Part shown: positions 1-6,115 of the stretch, piece by piece | Layout of the letters: each line of letters opens with the position of its first letter | Position numbering within the stretch: the first letter of the stretch is position 1 | NCBI GenBank assembly: GCA_017432405.1 | Contig: JAFRJF010000048.1 | Coordinates: forward strand, 1-31,611 | Direction of reading: 5' to 3' | Length of the DNA stretch: 31,611 bases | Source of the DNA: Clostridia bacterium | GTDB lineage: Bacteria > Bacillota_A > Clostridia > Christensenellales > Aristaeellaceae | Notes under the pieces: model-generated | The model's input: the letters and a program-made list of their open reading frames with translations, nothing else | What the model was told of the DNA's origin: nothing | Databases searched by the model: none | Made by a program: the position numbers and the translations under genes

Positions 1-1
1 C

Positions 2-721
2 GGCCTCGCCGAAAAGGCGCTTAACTATCCCGACGAACTGTCCGGCGGCCAGAAACAGCGCATCGCCATGGCCCGGACGTTGGCCATGGATCCGGGCGTG
101 ATACTGCTGGATGAGCCGACCAGCGCCCTGGACCCGACGATGGTGGGGGAGGTGCAGGCGGTCATCCGCGACCTGGCCAAGACGGGTAAGACCATGATGA
201 TCGTCACCCACGAAATGCGCTTTGCCCGGGCCATCAGCAACCGGGTGTTCTATATGGACGAGGGCTGCATCTATGAGGATGGCTCGCCGGAGCAGGTCTT
301 TGAAGCCCCGAAGCGGGAAAAGACGCGCCGGTTTGTGCAGCGCCTCAAGGTGCTGGAGCTGAACATCGAGAGCCGGGATTACGACTTCCTCGGCATGGCC
401 TCCCAGATCGAGGCCTACTGCAACAAAAACCAGATTCCGCCCCGGCTGGCCAATCACGTACAACTGACCTTCGAGGAGGCAGTGCAGCAGCTGATCGGCG
501 TCGTGAAGGAGCCGCGCATACAGGCCGTCTGCGAGTACTCCGAGGCGACGGAGGCCGCGGAATGGCGGATTCGCTACGGCGGGGCACAGCTGGACGTGAC
601 CCAGGCGGGCGATGAAGTGTCCCTCAGGGTGCTCAAGGGCATGACCGAGGGCATGCAGTACGACTGGACGGAGGACGAGGCGCTGCCCAACAGGCTGTGC
701 ATGCGCGTAAAGAGCAACTGA
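2..721 (+). CDS. Amino-acid (GlnQ-type) ABC transporter ATP-binding protein, 5' partial, with C-terminal extension
   Basis: The reading frame is open from the window edge, so the start and Walker A motif lie outside. Visible in order are the ABC signature LSGGQKQR, Walker B ILLDEPTSALD and the switch histidine in IVTHEM, with the spacing typical of polar amino-acid importers (GlnQ/HisP type). These cytoplasmic ATPases normally end soon after the sequence seen here as APKREKTRRFVQRL. This one continues for about 120 residues beyond that point. The extension contains a stretch (LTFEEAVQQLI) that resembles the N-box helix of GHKL/RsbW-like ATPase folds, followed by short beta-rich segments; that resemblance is inferred from pattern only and the ATP-binding residues are not clear. 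A strong hairpin terminator follows the stop codon. The family call is secure; the meaning of the extension is not. Confidence 0.9.
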   Translation, partial: GLAEKALNYPDELSGGQKQRIAMARTLAMDPGVILLDEPTSALDPTMVGEVQAVIRDLAKTGKTMMIVTHEMRFARAISNRVFYMDEGCIYEDGSPEQVFEAPKREKTRRFVQRLKVLELNIESRDYDFLGMASQIEAYCNKNQIPPRLANHVQLTFEEAVQQLIGVVKEPRIQAVCEYSEATEAAEWRIRYGGAQLDVTQAGDEVSLRVLKGMTEGMQYDWTEDEALPNRLCMRVKSN

Positions 722-742
722 AGGCATTCAAGAGCGGAATAT

Positions 743-787
743 GGCGAGGCCACCGGCCCGGCGACGGGTCTGGTGGCCTCGCCGTTT
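743..787 (+). terminator. Intrinsic terminator after the amino-acid ABC ATPase gene
   Basis: A perfect 12-bp inverted repeat (743-754 with 772-783) encloses a second small stem (cccg/cggg) and is followed by a short T-rich stretch, GTTTCT. It begins 21 bases after the stop codon. Confidence 0.75.
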
Positions 788-907
788 CTGGGGCGCCGAG
801 ACCAGCCAAAACGCGGGATTGCGTAACAAAATCGCATAGAACTTTTCCAAAACTCAATGTGATAATCTGGAACCTCCTATTGTTAATGGCGGTGAAATGT
901 GCGTAGA

Positions 908-1027
908 ATGGAATGGATTGTGTATTTATTTCGCCGCGAAACGGGAAACAGTAATCGCGAAATTATCGCCCTGACGATCGGCGCGACGCTGATGTTCATC
1001 CTATGCGTCAAAGGCCGAATACTATAA
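908..1027 (+). CDS. Possible 39-residue single-pass membrane peptide
   Basis: An ATG-started frame encodes a short peptide beginning MEWIVYLFRR, then a polar stretch and one hydrophobic segment (about residues 19-34, IIALTIGATLMFILCV), then a basic tail (KGRIL). A GTG at 899 in frame could also start it. The ribosome binding site is poor (GGCGGTG). The positively charged flanks with one hydrophobic helix are compatible with a small membrane protein, but chance is a fair explanation in this AT-rich stretch. No family is recognised. Confidence 0.2.
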   Translation: MEWIVYLFRRETGNSNREIIALTIGATLMFILCVKGRIL

Positions 1028-1131
1028 AAAGAACGGGTTTGACAGGCGGAGCATGAGATGATTTTTCCCCTCCTGTTCAGTTGAATTATAACGAAAATTG
1101 TCGCATCTATCAATCATATTTTCGGGATTTC

Positions 1132-1161
1132 TTCACAAGAGTCGCGGGAATATGCTATAAA
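1132..1161 (+). promoter_or_regulatory. Probable sigma-A promoter for the GH13 gene
   Basis: TTCACA (1132-1137) and TATAAA (1156-1161) are separated by 18 bases in AT-rich DNA about 95 bases upstream of the ATG at 1255. GGAGG at 1243-1247 supplies the ribosome binding site. Confidence 0.45.
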
Positions 1162-1254
1162 ATAATAGATATATAAGACTTTTTTCTGTTGCACAGTGTC
1201 TCACCCTGAGTTTGCGGGTGTTCAGTCGGATATGAGTTGCTTTGGAGGACTTTC

Positions 1255-1491
1255 ATGAATCAACCTTATAACGAACAGGACATGCTTTTCTCTTCCATCT
1301 TCAGCGACGGCACCGGGCTGTTCAGGCAGCCCCCGGAGCCTGAGCCGGGCGATTATGTCGCTGTTCGCATGCGCATTCAAAAGGGCGCGAATGTGACCGT
1401 CACGCTGCTCAGGGGCTTTCCCACGGTCATGGCGCATATGTCCAAATACGACAGCGACGATGCCTTTGACTGGTATGAAGCCAAGATCTAA
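1255..1491 (+). pseudogene. N-terminal domain of GH13 enzyme, cut off by in-frame TAA
   Basis: The ATG at 1255 is preceded by GGAGGACTTTC, a good ribosome binding site. The 78-residue product (MNQPYNEQDMLFSS...) has the look of the beta-sandwich N-terminal domain (CBM34-like) found in neopullulanase/cyclomaltodextrinase-type GH13 enzymes, including a segment ending DWYEAKI. Translation then meets TAA at 1489-1491. The next codons in the same frame (TGC CGC GAG GCG CCG GTG TTC TAT) continue the expected domain as CREAPVFYSF, so a single in-frame stop, not a frameshift, separates this piece from the catalytic region. The original gene would span 1255-3312 and encode about 685 residues. A nonsense mutation or a base-call error are the main explanations. 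Confidence 0.75.
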
Positions 1492-1506
1492 TGCCGCGAG
1501 GCGCCG

Positions 1507-3312
1507 GTGTTCTATTCCTTTCTGATCAAGTGGGGAGACAGGACCATCCATTACGATCGGCTGGGTCCGCGCTGGGTGGACGGCGTGCCCTCATCGGTTC
1601 CGACGGGGGCCTTCCAGGTGATTCCCGGCTTCCACGTGCCCCAGTGGGCCAAGGGGGCGCTCCAATACCAGATCCTGCCGGACCGCTTCAGGAAGGGCAA
1701 TCCTGACAGCGACGTGCTCGACCGGGAATACTGGTATGCGCGCAATTACATACGCCACGCCCGCTCCTGGGACGCCATGCCCGAAGCGGACGACTACCGC
1801 TGTCACTACGGCGGCGACCTCGTTGGCGTCCTGGAAAAGCTGGATTATCTACAGTCCCTCGGCGTGGAGGTCATATACCTTAACCCCATATTCGTCTCCC
1901 CGTCGCCCCACAAGTACGATACGCAGGATTACGACTATGTCGATCCGCACCTGACCGTCATACCCCAGGATGAGGGGGAGGCGCTGGCCCCGGGTGACGC
2001 CGACAATGCCCGCGCGACGCGCTACAGGAACCGCACCACCAATCGGGTCAACCTGGAGGCCAGCAACGCCTGGTTCGCGAATTTTTGCCAGGAGGTCCAC
2101 CGGCGGGGCATGCGGATCATACTGGACGGCGTGTTCAATCACTGCGGCTCCTTCGCGCGCTGGATGAATCGGGAGGGCGTATATGGCAAATCCGTGGGCG
2201 CCTTCAAGGACTCGAAGAGCCCCTATCGGGGATATTTCAACTTCCGGGACGCCAAGGATTACCACTGCTGGTGGGACATCGAGACGCTGCCCAAGCTCTA
2301 CTATGAGCAATCCAACCAGCTCTGCGAGGAGATCTTCCGCGTGGCTGAGAAGTGGGTCTCGCCGCCCTACAGCGTGGACGGCTGGCGGTTAGACGTCGCC
2401 GCCGACCTGGGCCAGACGCCGGAGTTCAATCACCTGTTCTGGAAGGCGTTCCGCCGCAGGGTGAAGGCCGTGAACCCCGATGTGCTGATCATCGCGGAGC
2501 ACTATGGCAATCCGGCACCGTGGCTTTGCGGCGACGAGTGGGATACCGTGATGAACTACGACGCCTTCATGGACCCGCTGTCCTACTTCCTGACCGGCGT
2601 GGAGAAGCATTCCGAATCCCGCCGGGACGACCTCTACCAGAACGGCATGGCGTTTTTCGGCACCATCTTCGAGGCCATGTCCCACATGCCGACCGCCTCG
2701 GTCTACTGCGCCATGGACGAGCTGGACAACCACGACCACAGCCGATTCATGACGCGCACCAACGGCCGCGTCGGACGGCTGCACACCGTGGGCGCCAGGG
2801 CCGCCGACGAGGACATACACCCCGAGGTGTTCCGGGAGGCGGTGGTCATACAGATGACCTGGCCCGGCGCGCCGACGATCTACTATGGCGACGAGACGGG
2901 GCTCACAGGCTGGACGGACCCGGACAACCGCAGGACCTACCCCTGGGGACATGAGGACGCGTCGCTGATCGCGTTCTTCAGGGCGCTGGCAAAGCTCCGG
3001 GAGGATCTGCCGGCGCTGCGCGACGGCAGTGTAAAGCCCCTGTGCGCAGGCTACGGCTATATCGCCTATGCCCGGTTTGACGCCGAAAACACGGTGATCG
3101 TGGCCTGCAACAACTCCGAACGGCCCATGCCCCTCGACCTTCCCCTCCGGGATCTGGGCATCGCCGACGATACCCCCCTGCTGGCCCGGCTGTCCACCAC
3201 CGAAGACGGCTACGACACGCAGAGTACCTTGGCGGGCACTGTGGCCGGGGGGATACTTCGCTTCGCCTTGCCCGCGCACAGCGCCTCGATACTCACGCCG
3301 AAAAAAGCGTGA
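1507..3312 (+). CDS. GH13 alpha-amylase/neopullulanase-like glucanohydrolase, catalytic part
   Basis: Probably hydrolyses alpha-1,4 (and perhaps alpha-1,6) linked glucans or maltodextrins in the cytoplasm, as no signal peptide precedes the full frame. The (beta/alpha)8 barrel motifs are intact: YQILPDRF and VEVIYLNPIF early on, GVFNHCG (region I), DGWRLDVAAD with nucleophile D296, IIAEHYG with acid/base E331, and LDNHDHSRF with the third aspartate D410 (numbering from the GTG at 1507). A short C-terminal beta domain follows. All catalytic residues are present, so activity depends on whether the upstream TAA at 1489 is real. A GTG at 1507 with GAGGCG upstream could allow internal initiation, but it would cut the N-terminal domain in half. 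Subfamily (GH13_20-like or GH13_36-like) cannot be fixed by eye. Confidence 0.9.
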   Translation: MFYSFLIKWGDRTIHYDRLGPRWVDGVPSSVPTGAFQVIPGFHVPQWAKGALQYQILPDRFRKGNPDSDVLDREYWYARNYIRHARSWDAMPEADDYRCHYGGDLVGVLEKLDYLQSLGVEVIYLNPIFVSPSPHKYDTQDYDYVDPHLTVIPQDEGEALAPGDADNARATRYRNRTTNRVNLEASNAWFANFCQEVHRRGMRIILDGVFNHCGSFARWMNREGVYGKSVGAFKDSKSPYRGYFNFRDAKDYHCWWDIETLPKLYYEQSNQLCEEIFRVAEKWVSPPYSVDGWRLDVAADLGQTPEFNHLFWKAFRRRVKAVNPDVLIIAEHYGNPAPWLCGDEWDTVMNYDAFMDPLSYFLTGVEKHSESRRDDLYQNGMAFFGTIFEAMSHMPTASVYCAMDELDNHDHSRFMTRTNGRVGRLHTVGARAADEDIHPEVFREAVVIQMTWPGAPTIYYGDETGLTGWTDPDNRRTYPWGHEDASLIAFFRALAKLREDLPALRDGSVKPLCAGYGYIAYARFDAENTVIVACNNSERPMPLDLPLRDLGIADDTPLLARLSTTEDGYDTQSTLAGTVAGGILRFALPAHSASILTPKKA

Positions 3313-3587
3313 CGGGAATGACCTATCGAACCGGCGGCGATAAATTCGTGGTGATCGCAGATGGCGAGGCGCAGCAGAGGACGGGGGAACAGATTCGCCG
3401 TTTCAAGGCGGAAATGGCGGCGCTCCAGGACACGGACGGCCTCCAGCCCTGGCAGAAGATCTCCGCGGCCGTCGGCATTGCGGCCTATGACCGCAGCGTC
3501 GACACCTGCACGGAGAACGTGCTCAAGCGCGCCGACGCCGCCATGTATCAGGACAAGGTGGCCATGAAGGCCCAGAGAAGGGACTGA
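3309..3587 (+). pseudogene. C-terminal half of a GGDEF (diguanylate cyclase) domain
   Basis: The 92-residue frame overlaps the GH13 stop codon and starts right at the active-site hairpin: YRTGGDKFVVIADG, in which the canonical GGDEF reads GGDKF. It then shows the usual end of the domain (ISAAVGIAAYDR...LKRADAAMYQDK). Everything before the signature, including the nucleotide- and metal-binding N-terminal half, is absent, and no good ribosome binding site precedes the GTG (3309) or ATG (3318). It is therefore a remnant that cannot make c-di-GMP by itself. Another locus near 22.1 kb holds the complementary front half of a GGDEF domain. Confidence 0.8.
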
Positions 3588-3590
3588 CGG

Positions 3591-4520
3591 TCAGATGAAC
3601 ATCGAGGTCTGCCCGTCGATCCAGGAGGCCTGGGGCACGTCGTGGATCCGGTCTCCCTCCATGTAGTTCCCGATCAGGAAGGGCGATTCGGGGTCGTGCA
3701 GCCGGCTCTGCGCCAGCACGACCCCGGGCTCGGCGTTGGCGTAGCAGTACCTGCACAGATGCCGGCAGGTGTTGTAGGCGCCGATATCGCATGCGAGGTA
3801 GCACGCGCATTCCGCGCGTGCGCCTTTTCTTTTGGGCGCGTTGAGGCGCTTGCCGATGGCGCGTTCATAGTCGCTTATGCGCATGCAGCCGCCGCAGTCC
3901 GCGCCGTAGGCGGCGAGGGCGTCGCCTTCGGCGCAGGGCTTTACCGTCATGCCCCGCACGCCCGCCATCTCAACGATGGCCTTGCCCAGCGCCAACCGCT
4001 GCGCCTTGGGCACCTCCCGCGCTTCGGGAAAGTTGCGCCTCACCTTCGGGTAGAGATCGATGAAGCTGATCACGACGGTGCGCGTGCAGCCCTCCAGCAC
4101 GCGCGCCATCTTCTCAAAGGCGCGAAGGTGATAGTCCACGGTATAGCGCTCCGACAACAGGATCGGGTCGTAGCGCCAGCCGATGGAATGGATGCCGACC
4201 AGGTCTGAAAGCCGCTTGAAATCGTCGAGGAGGCGGTGCTTGTCCGGCACGTTGGGCTCGATATCCCTGCCGTAGGGCGTCAGCGTGACGAACCAGTACT
4301 GGCCGTATGGGCGCAGCAAGGGCATGTGGGGAAACATCGGTGCGGGATTCTTCGTACAAAAGCCGATCACGTCCACCACCGAAGGGTCGAGGCGATAGCG
4401 GCTGACCTGTTGCGGGCCATAGGGGTTGCGCACGCAGACAAAGCCGGCCCTCAGGCGGTTGGCAAACCATTCGGAATAGAAGGCGGGAATGTCCGTGCGC
4501 TGTCCCGTATTGATGATCAT
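3591..4520 (-). CDS. DUF1848 family cysteine-rich protein
   Basis: A 309-residue protein beginning MIINTGQRTDIPAFYSEWF. The start at 4520 is chosen because AGAAGAGG lies just upstream, whereas the longer frame to 4610 has no support. The family signature is clear: the TDIPAFY start, DVIGFCTKNPAP, the FVTLTPYG segment, and a C-terminal cysteine cluster (CGGCMR and CRHLCRYCYAN). The CxxxCxxC-like cluster recalls radical-SAM and SPL/photolyase-associated proteins and suggests an Fe-S centre, but the biochemical function of DUF1848 proteins is not established as far as I know. It is divergent from the cobalamin riboswitch operon, sharing the AT-rich region 4521-4690. Confidence 0.85.
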   Translation of the reverse strand: MIINTGQRTDIPAFYSEWFANRLRAGFVCVRNPYGPQQVSRYRLDPSVVDVIGFCTKNPAPMFPHMPLLRPYGQYWFVTLTPYGRDIEPNVPDKHRLLDDFKRLSDLVGIHSIGWRYDPILLSERYTVDYHLRAFEKMARVLEGCTRTVVISFIDLYPKVRRNFPEAREVPKAQRLALGKAIVEMAGVRGMTVKPCAEGDALAAYGADCGGCMRISDYERAIGKRLNAPKRKGARAECACYLACDIGAYNTCRHLCRYCYANAEPGVVLAQSRLHDPESPFLIGNYMEGDRIHDVPQASWIDGQTSMFI

Positions 4521-4649
4521 GGGATACCTCTTCTGATAAATGGTGATTTGTCGGCAATCTGATTTCGACATTGGCTGTTGATATTCCTGCATATTATTCG
4601 GGCGCTTCAACAGTTACAGCTCGGGGTGTCGAATCTGAGTGGTAACGTC

Positions 4650-4680
4650 CAACTAACATCATTACTTGTAGTTAACTAAC
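4650..4680. promoter_or_regulatory. Repeats upstream of the riboswitch promoter
   Basis: Two direct copies of AACTAAC (4651-4657 and 4674-4680) lie 23 bases apart; the second overlaps a perfect palindrome TAGTTAACTA (4669-4678). They sit immediately upstream of the -35 box at 4688, a position suitable for a regulator acting on either the riboswitch operon or the divergent DUF1848 gene. Function is inferred. Confidence 0.35.
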
Positions 4681-4687
4681 TTATCAC

Positions 4688-4716
4688 TTGACAGGGTTAC
4701 TAATATGTGTTAACAT
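4688..4716 (+). promoter_or_regulatory. Sigma-A promoter of the cobalamin riboswitch operon
   Basis: Consensus TTGACA (4688-4693), a 17-base spacer and TAACAT (4711-4716). Transcription would begin around 4722-4725, just before the aptamer. Confidence 0.75.
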
Positions 4717-4739
4717 AATATTGTCATAATTGCATAGAT

Positions 4740-4902
4740 GTCACAGGTGACCTTTCCCAGAAAGGGCTGAAAAAGGAAGCGGGTGAGAATCCCGCGCGGG
4801 GCCGCCGCTGTATTTGGAGAGCAGAAGCCAACAGGTCACTGGTCTAACGACCGGGAAGACGGCGGATGCGATGACCCATGAGCCAGAAGACTTGCCTGTG
4901 CC
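4740..4902 (+). ncRNA. Cobalamin (adenosylcobalamin-type) riboswitch aptamer
   Basis: The conserved features occur in order: a P1 stem formed by CACAGG (4742-4747) with CCTGTG (4895-4900), GGTGACC near the 5' end, the core block GGAAGCGGGTGAGAATCC (about 4775-4792), the B12 box GCCGCCGCTGTATTTGG (4801-4817), and GAGCCAGAAGACTTGCC (4880-4896). Spacing and order match the Rfam-type cobalamin element. It lies on the plus strand between its own promoter and an intrinsic terminator, so it should turn off transcription of the downstream operon when corrinoid is abundant. Confidence 0.95.
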
Positions 4903-4915
4903 TGATTTAACATTC

Positions 4916-5003
4916 GCTTCACGGATCTCTGAAGCCCGGATGGTTTTATTTTGGCTGCAATAAAACGGTCTGCTGCCGCATGTCGCGGGGGCGGGCCGTT
5001 TTT
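4916..5003 (+). terminator. Riboswitch expression platform with intrinsic terminator
   Basis: A small stem gcttca/tgaagc (4916-4935) is followed by a stem gttttatt/aataaaac (4943-4966), then by a long GC-rich hairpin whose arms run from about 4964-4979 and 4985-5000 and which ends in TTTTT (4999-5003). The second stem and the terminator share bases 4964-4966, so they compete. This is the layout of a transcription-terminating OFF switch 31 bases before the first gene of the operon. Confidence 0.8.
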
Positions 5004-5033
5004 CATATATCTCAGATAATAAGAAGGTGTCCT

Positions 5034-6047
5034 ATGGAAACCTGGCGGATATTCGGCGAGGCGCTTGAATCGGGAGAGAAAAAGCGGCTTTCGCTGCGCG
5101 TACCGATGGGCGGTCTGTCCAACCTGGGCCGGACATTTCCCGATGCGCGCAAGAGCGAGGACTATGAAATGCCCGCGATACTCGTCAACGGTGCAAAACC
5201 GGGAAAGACCCTGCTGGTCACGGCGGGCATCCACAGTGGCGAATACAATGGCATCCCTGCGACCATCCGCGTCGCCCGGGAGTTGGACCCTGAGCGCATG
5301 TCCGGCCGGGTCATCCTGCTGCCCTGCGTCAATTCCAGCGGATTTTGGACGATGCATCCCCGCACGCTGCCCGAGGACGACTTCAACCTGAACGGCCAGT
5401 ATCCCGGGCGCCCGGACGGCACCGTCGGCGAACGTCTGGCCGACTTCTTCGTGCGCGAGATCTTTCCGCAGGTCGATTTCATACTGGACTTCCACGGCGG
5501 AAGCCGGGGGGAGCGCATGACGCCGCTGGCGTTTTTTCCCACCCACGCAAAGGTTCGGGAGGCGGCGCTGGCCGCAGCCATGGCCATGAACATCGGCTTC
5601 CTCATAGAATCCCAGGCAACGAAGGGCGAATACAGCTACGCGGCGGCCGGCCTGGGCATACCGGGGCTGCTGGTCGAGCGGGGAGAGGGCTATTTCTGCG
5701 ACCTGGAATGGGTCGGGGACGATCGGCGCGACCTGCTGTTGCTGCTGGATCACCTGGGCATCTGCCCCGCGCCGGCAGGCACGCGGGATGCTGCCCTGAA
5801 GCGCAGGGTGTTCCGGGAAGCCGTCTACCTGGAAGCGGTGCGGGAGGGCGTATGGCATCCCGCGGTGCAGAAGGATCAGCCCATACAGAAGGGACAGTGC
5901 CTGGGCACGCTCGAGGACCTGTTCGGCGACGTGCTGGAAACGGTATACGCCGAACACGACGGCCATGTGCTGTACCTGAACTGCGGGCTGGCCATGCCGA
6001 AGGGGGAGCTGCTGGTGGCCTACGCCGTGGCGGCGTCGGAGGCATAG
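5034..6047 (+). CDS. M14-type AstE/AspA-like deacylase (succinylglutamate desuccinylase/aspartoacylase family)
   Basis: First gene under the cobalamin riboswitch. A 337-residue protein starting METWRIFGEA; the ATG at 5034 has AAGAAGGTG upstream, while the longer frame to 4980 would overlap the terminator. Zinc ligands are visible as HxxE in AGIHSGEYNG and a later histidine in LDFHGGS; the C-terminal part contains the beta-rich segment (GTLEDLFGDVLETVYAEHDGHVLYL) typical of AstE/AspA-like enzymes. The family hydrolyses amide bonds, usually removing an acyl or amino-acid group. It lacks a signal peptide, so it should act in the cytoplasm on something brought in by the following transporter. The substrate is not known; an amide of an imported corrinoid or metal chelate is a possibility suggested only by the riboswitch. 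Confidence 0.85.
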   Translation: METWRIFGEALESGEKKRLSLRVPMGGLSNLGRTFPDARKSEDYEMPAILVNGAKPGKTLLVTAGIHSGEYNGIPATIRVARELDPERMSGRVILLPCVNSSGFWTMHPRTLPEDDFNLNGQYPGRPDGTVGERLADFFVREIFPQVDFILDFHGGSRGERMTPLAFFPTHAKVREAALAAAMAMNIGFLIESQATKGEYSYAAAGLGIPGLLVERGEGYFCDLEWVGDDRRDLLLLLDHLGICPAPAGTRDAALKRRVFREAVYLEAVREGVWHPAVQKDQPIQKGQCLGTLEDLFGDVLETVYAEHDGHVLYLNCGLAMPKGELLVAYAVAASEA

Positions 6048-6115
6048 CCGTTTACTGTCGTTTATGCTGCGCGCAAGCGCCATAATATACATACACACGA
6101 GAGGAGAAAAACACC

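Larger units (their letters stand above)
788..1254. other. AT-rich intergenic region
   Basis: About 470 bases, distinctly more AT-rich than the flanking genes. It holds one weak small-ORF candidate (908-1027) and a probable promoter near 1132-1161. I see no tRNA, no recognisable riboswitch and no repeat family here. An imperfect hairpin (about 1039-1083) has no convincing T tract. Confidence 0.5.

Noticed and set aside
1021..1085. Terminator or small RNA
   Set aside because: The possible stem is imperfect with a bulge and lacks a clean T tract.
1489..1491. Stop-codon recoding or programmed readthrough of TAA
   Set aside because: No SECIS, pyrrolysine signal or strong downstream structure is seen and TAA is rarely recoded; mutation or base error is simpler. 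Kept only as an open point in the finding.
4836..6098. 420-codon minus-strand open frame
   Set aside because: It lies opposite the riboswitch and the deacylase gene, has no domain pattern, and is rich in His/Gln/Arg typical of antisense to GC-rich coding DNA.
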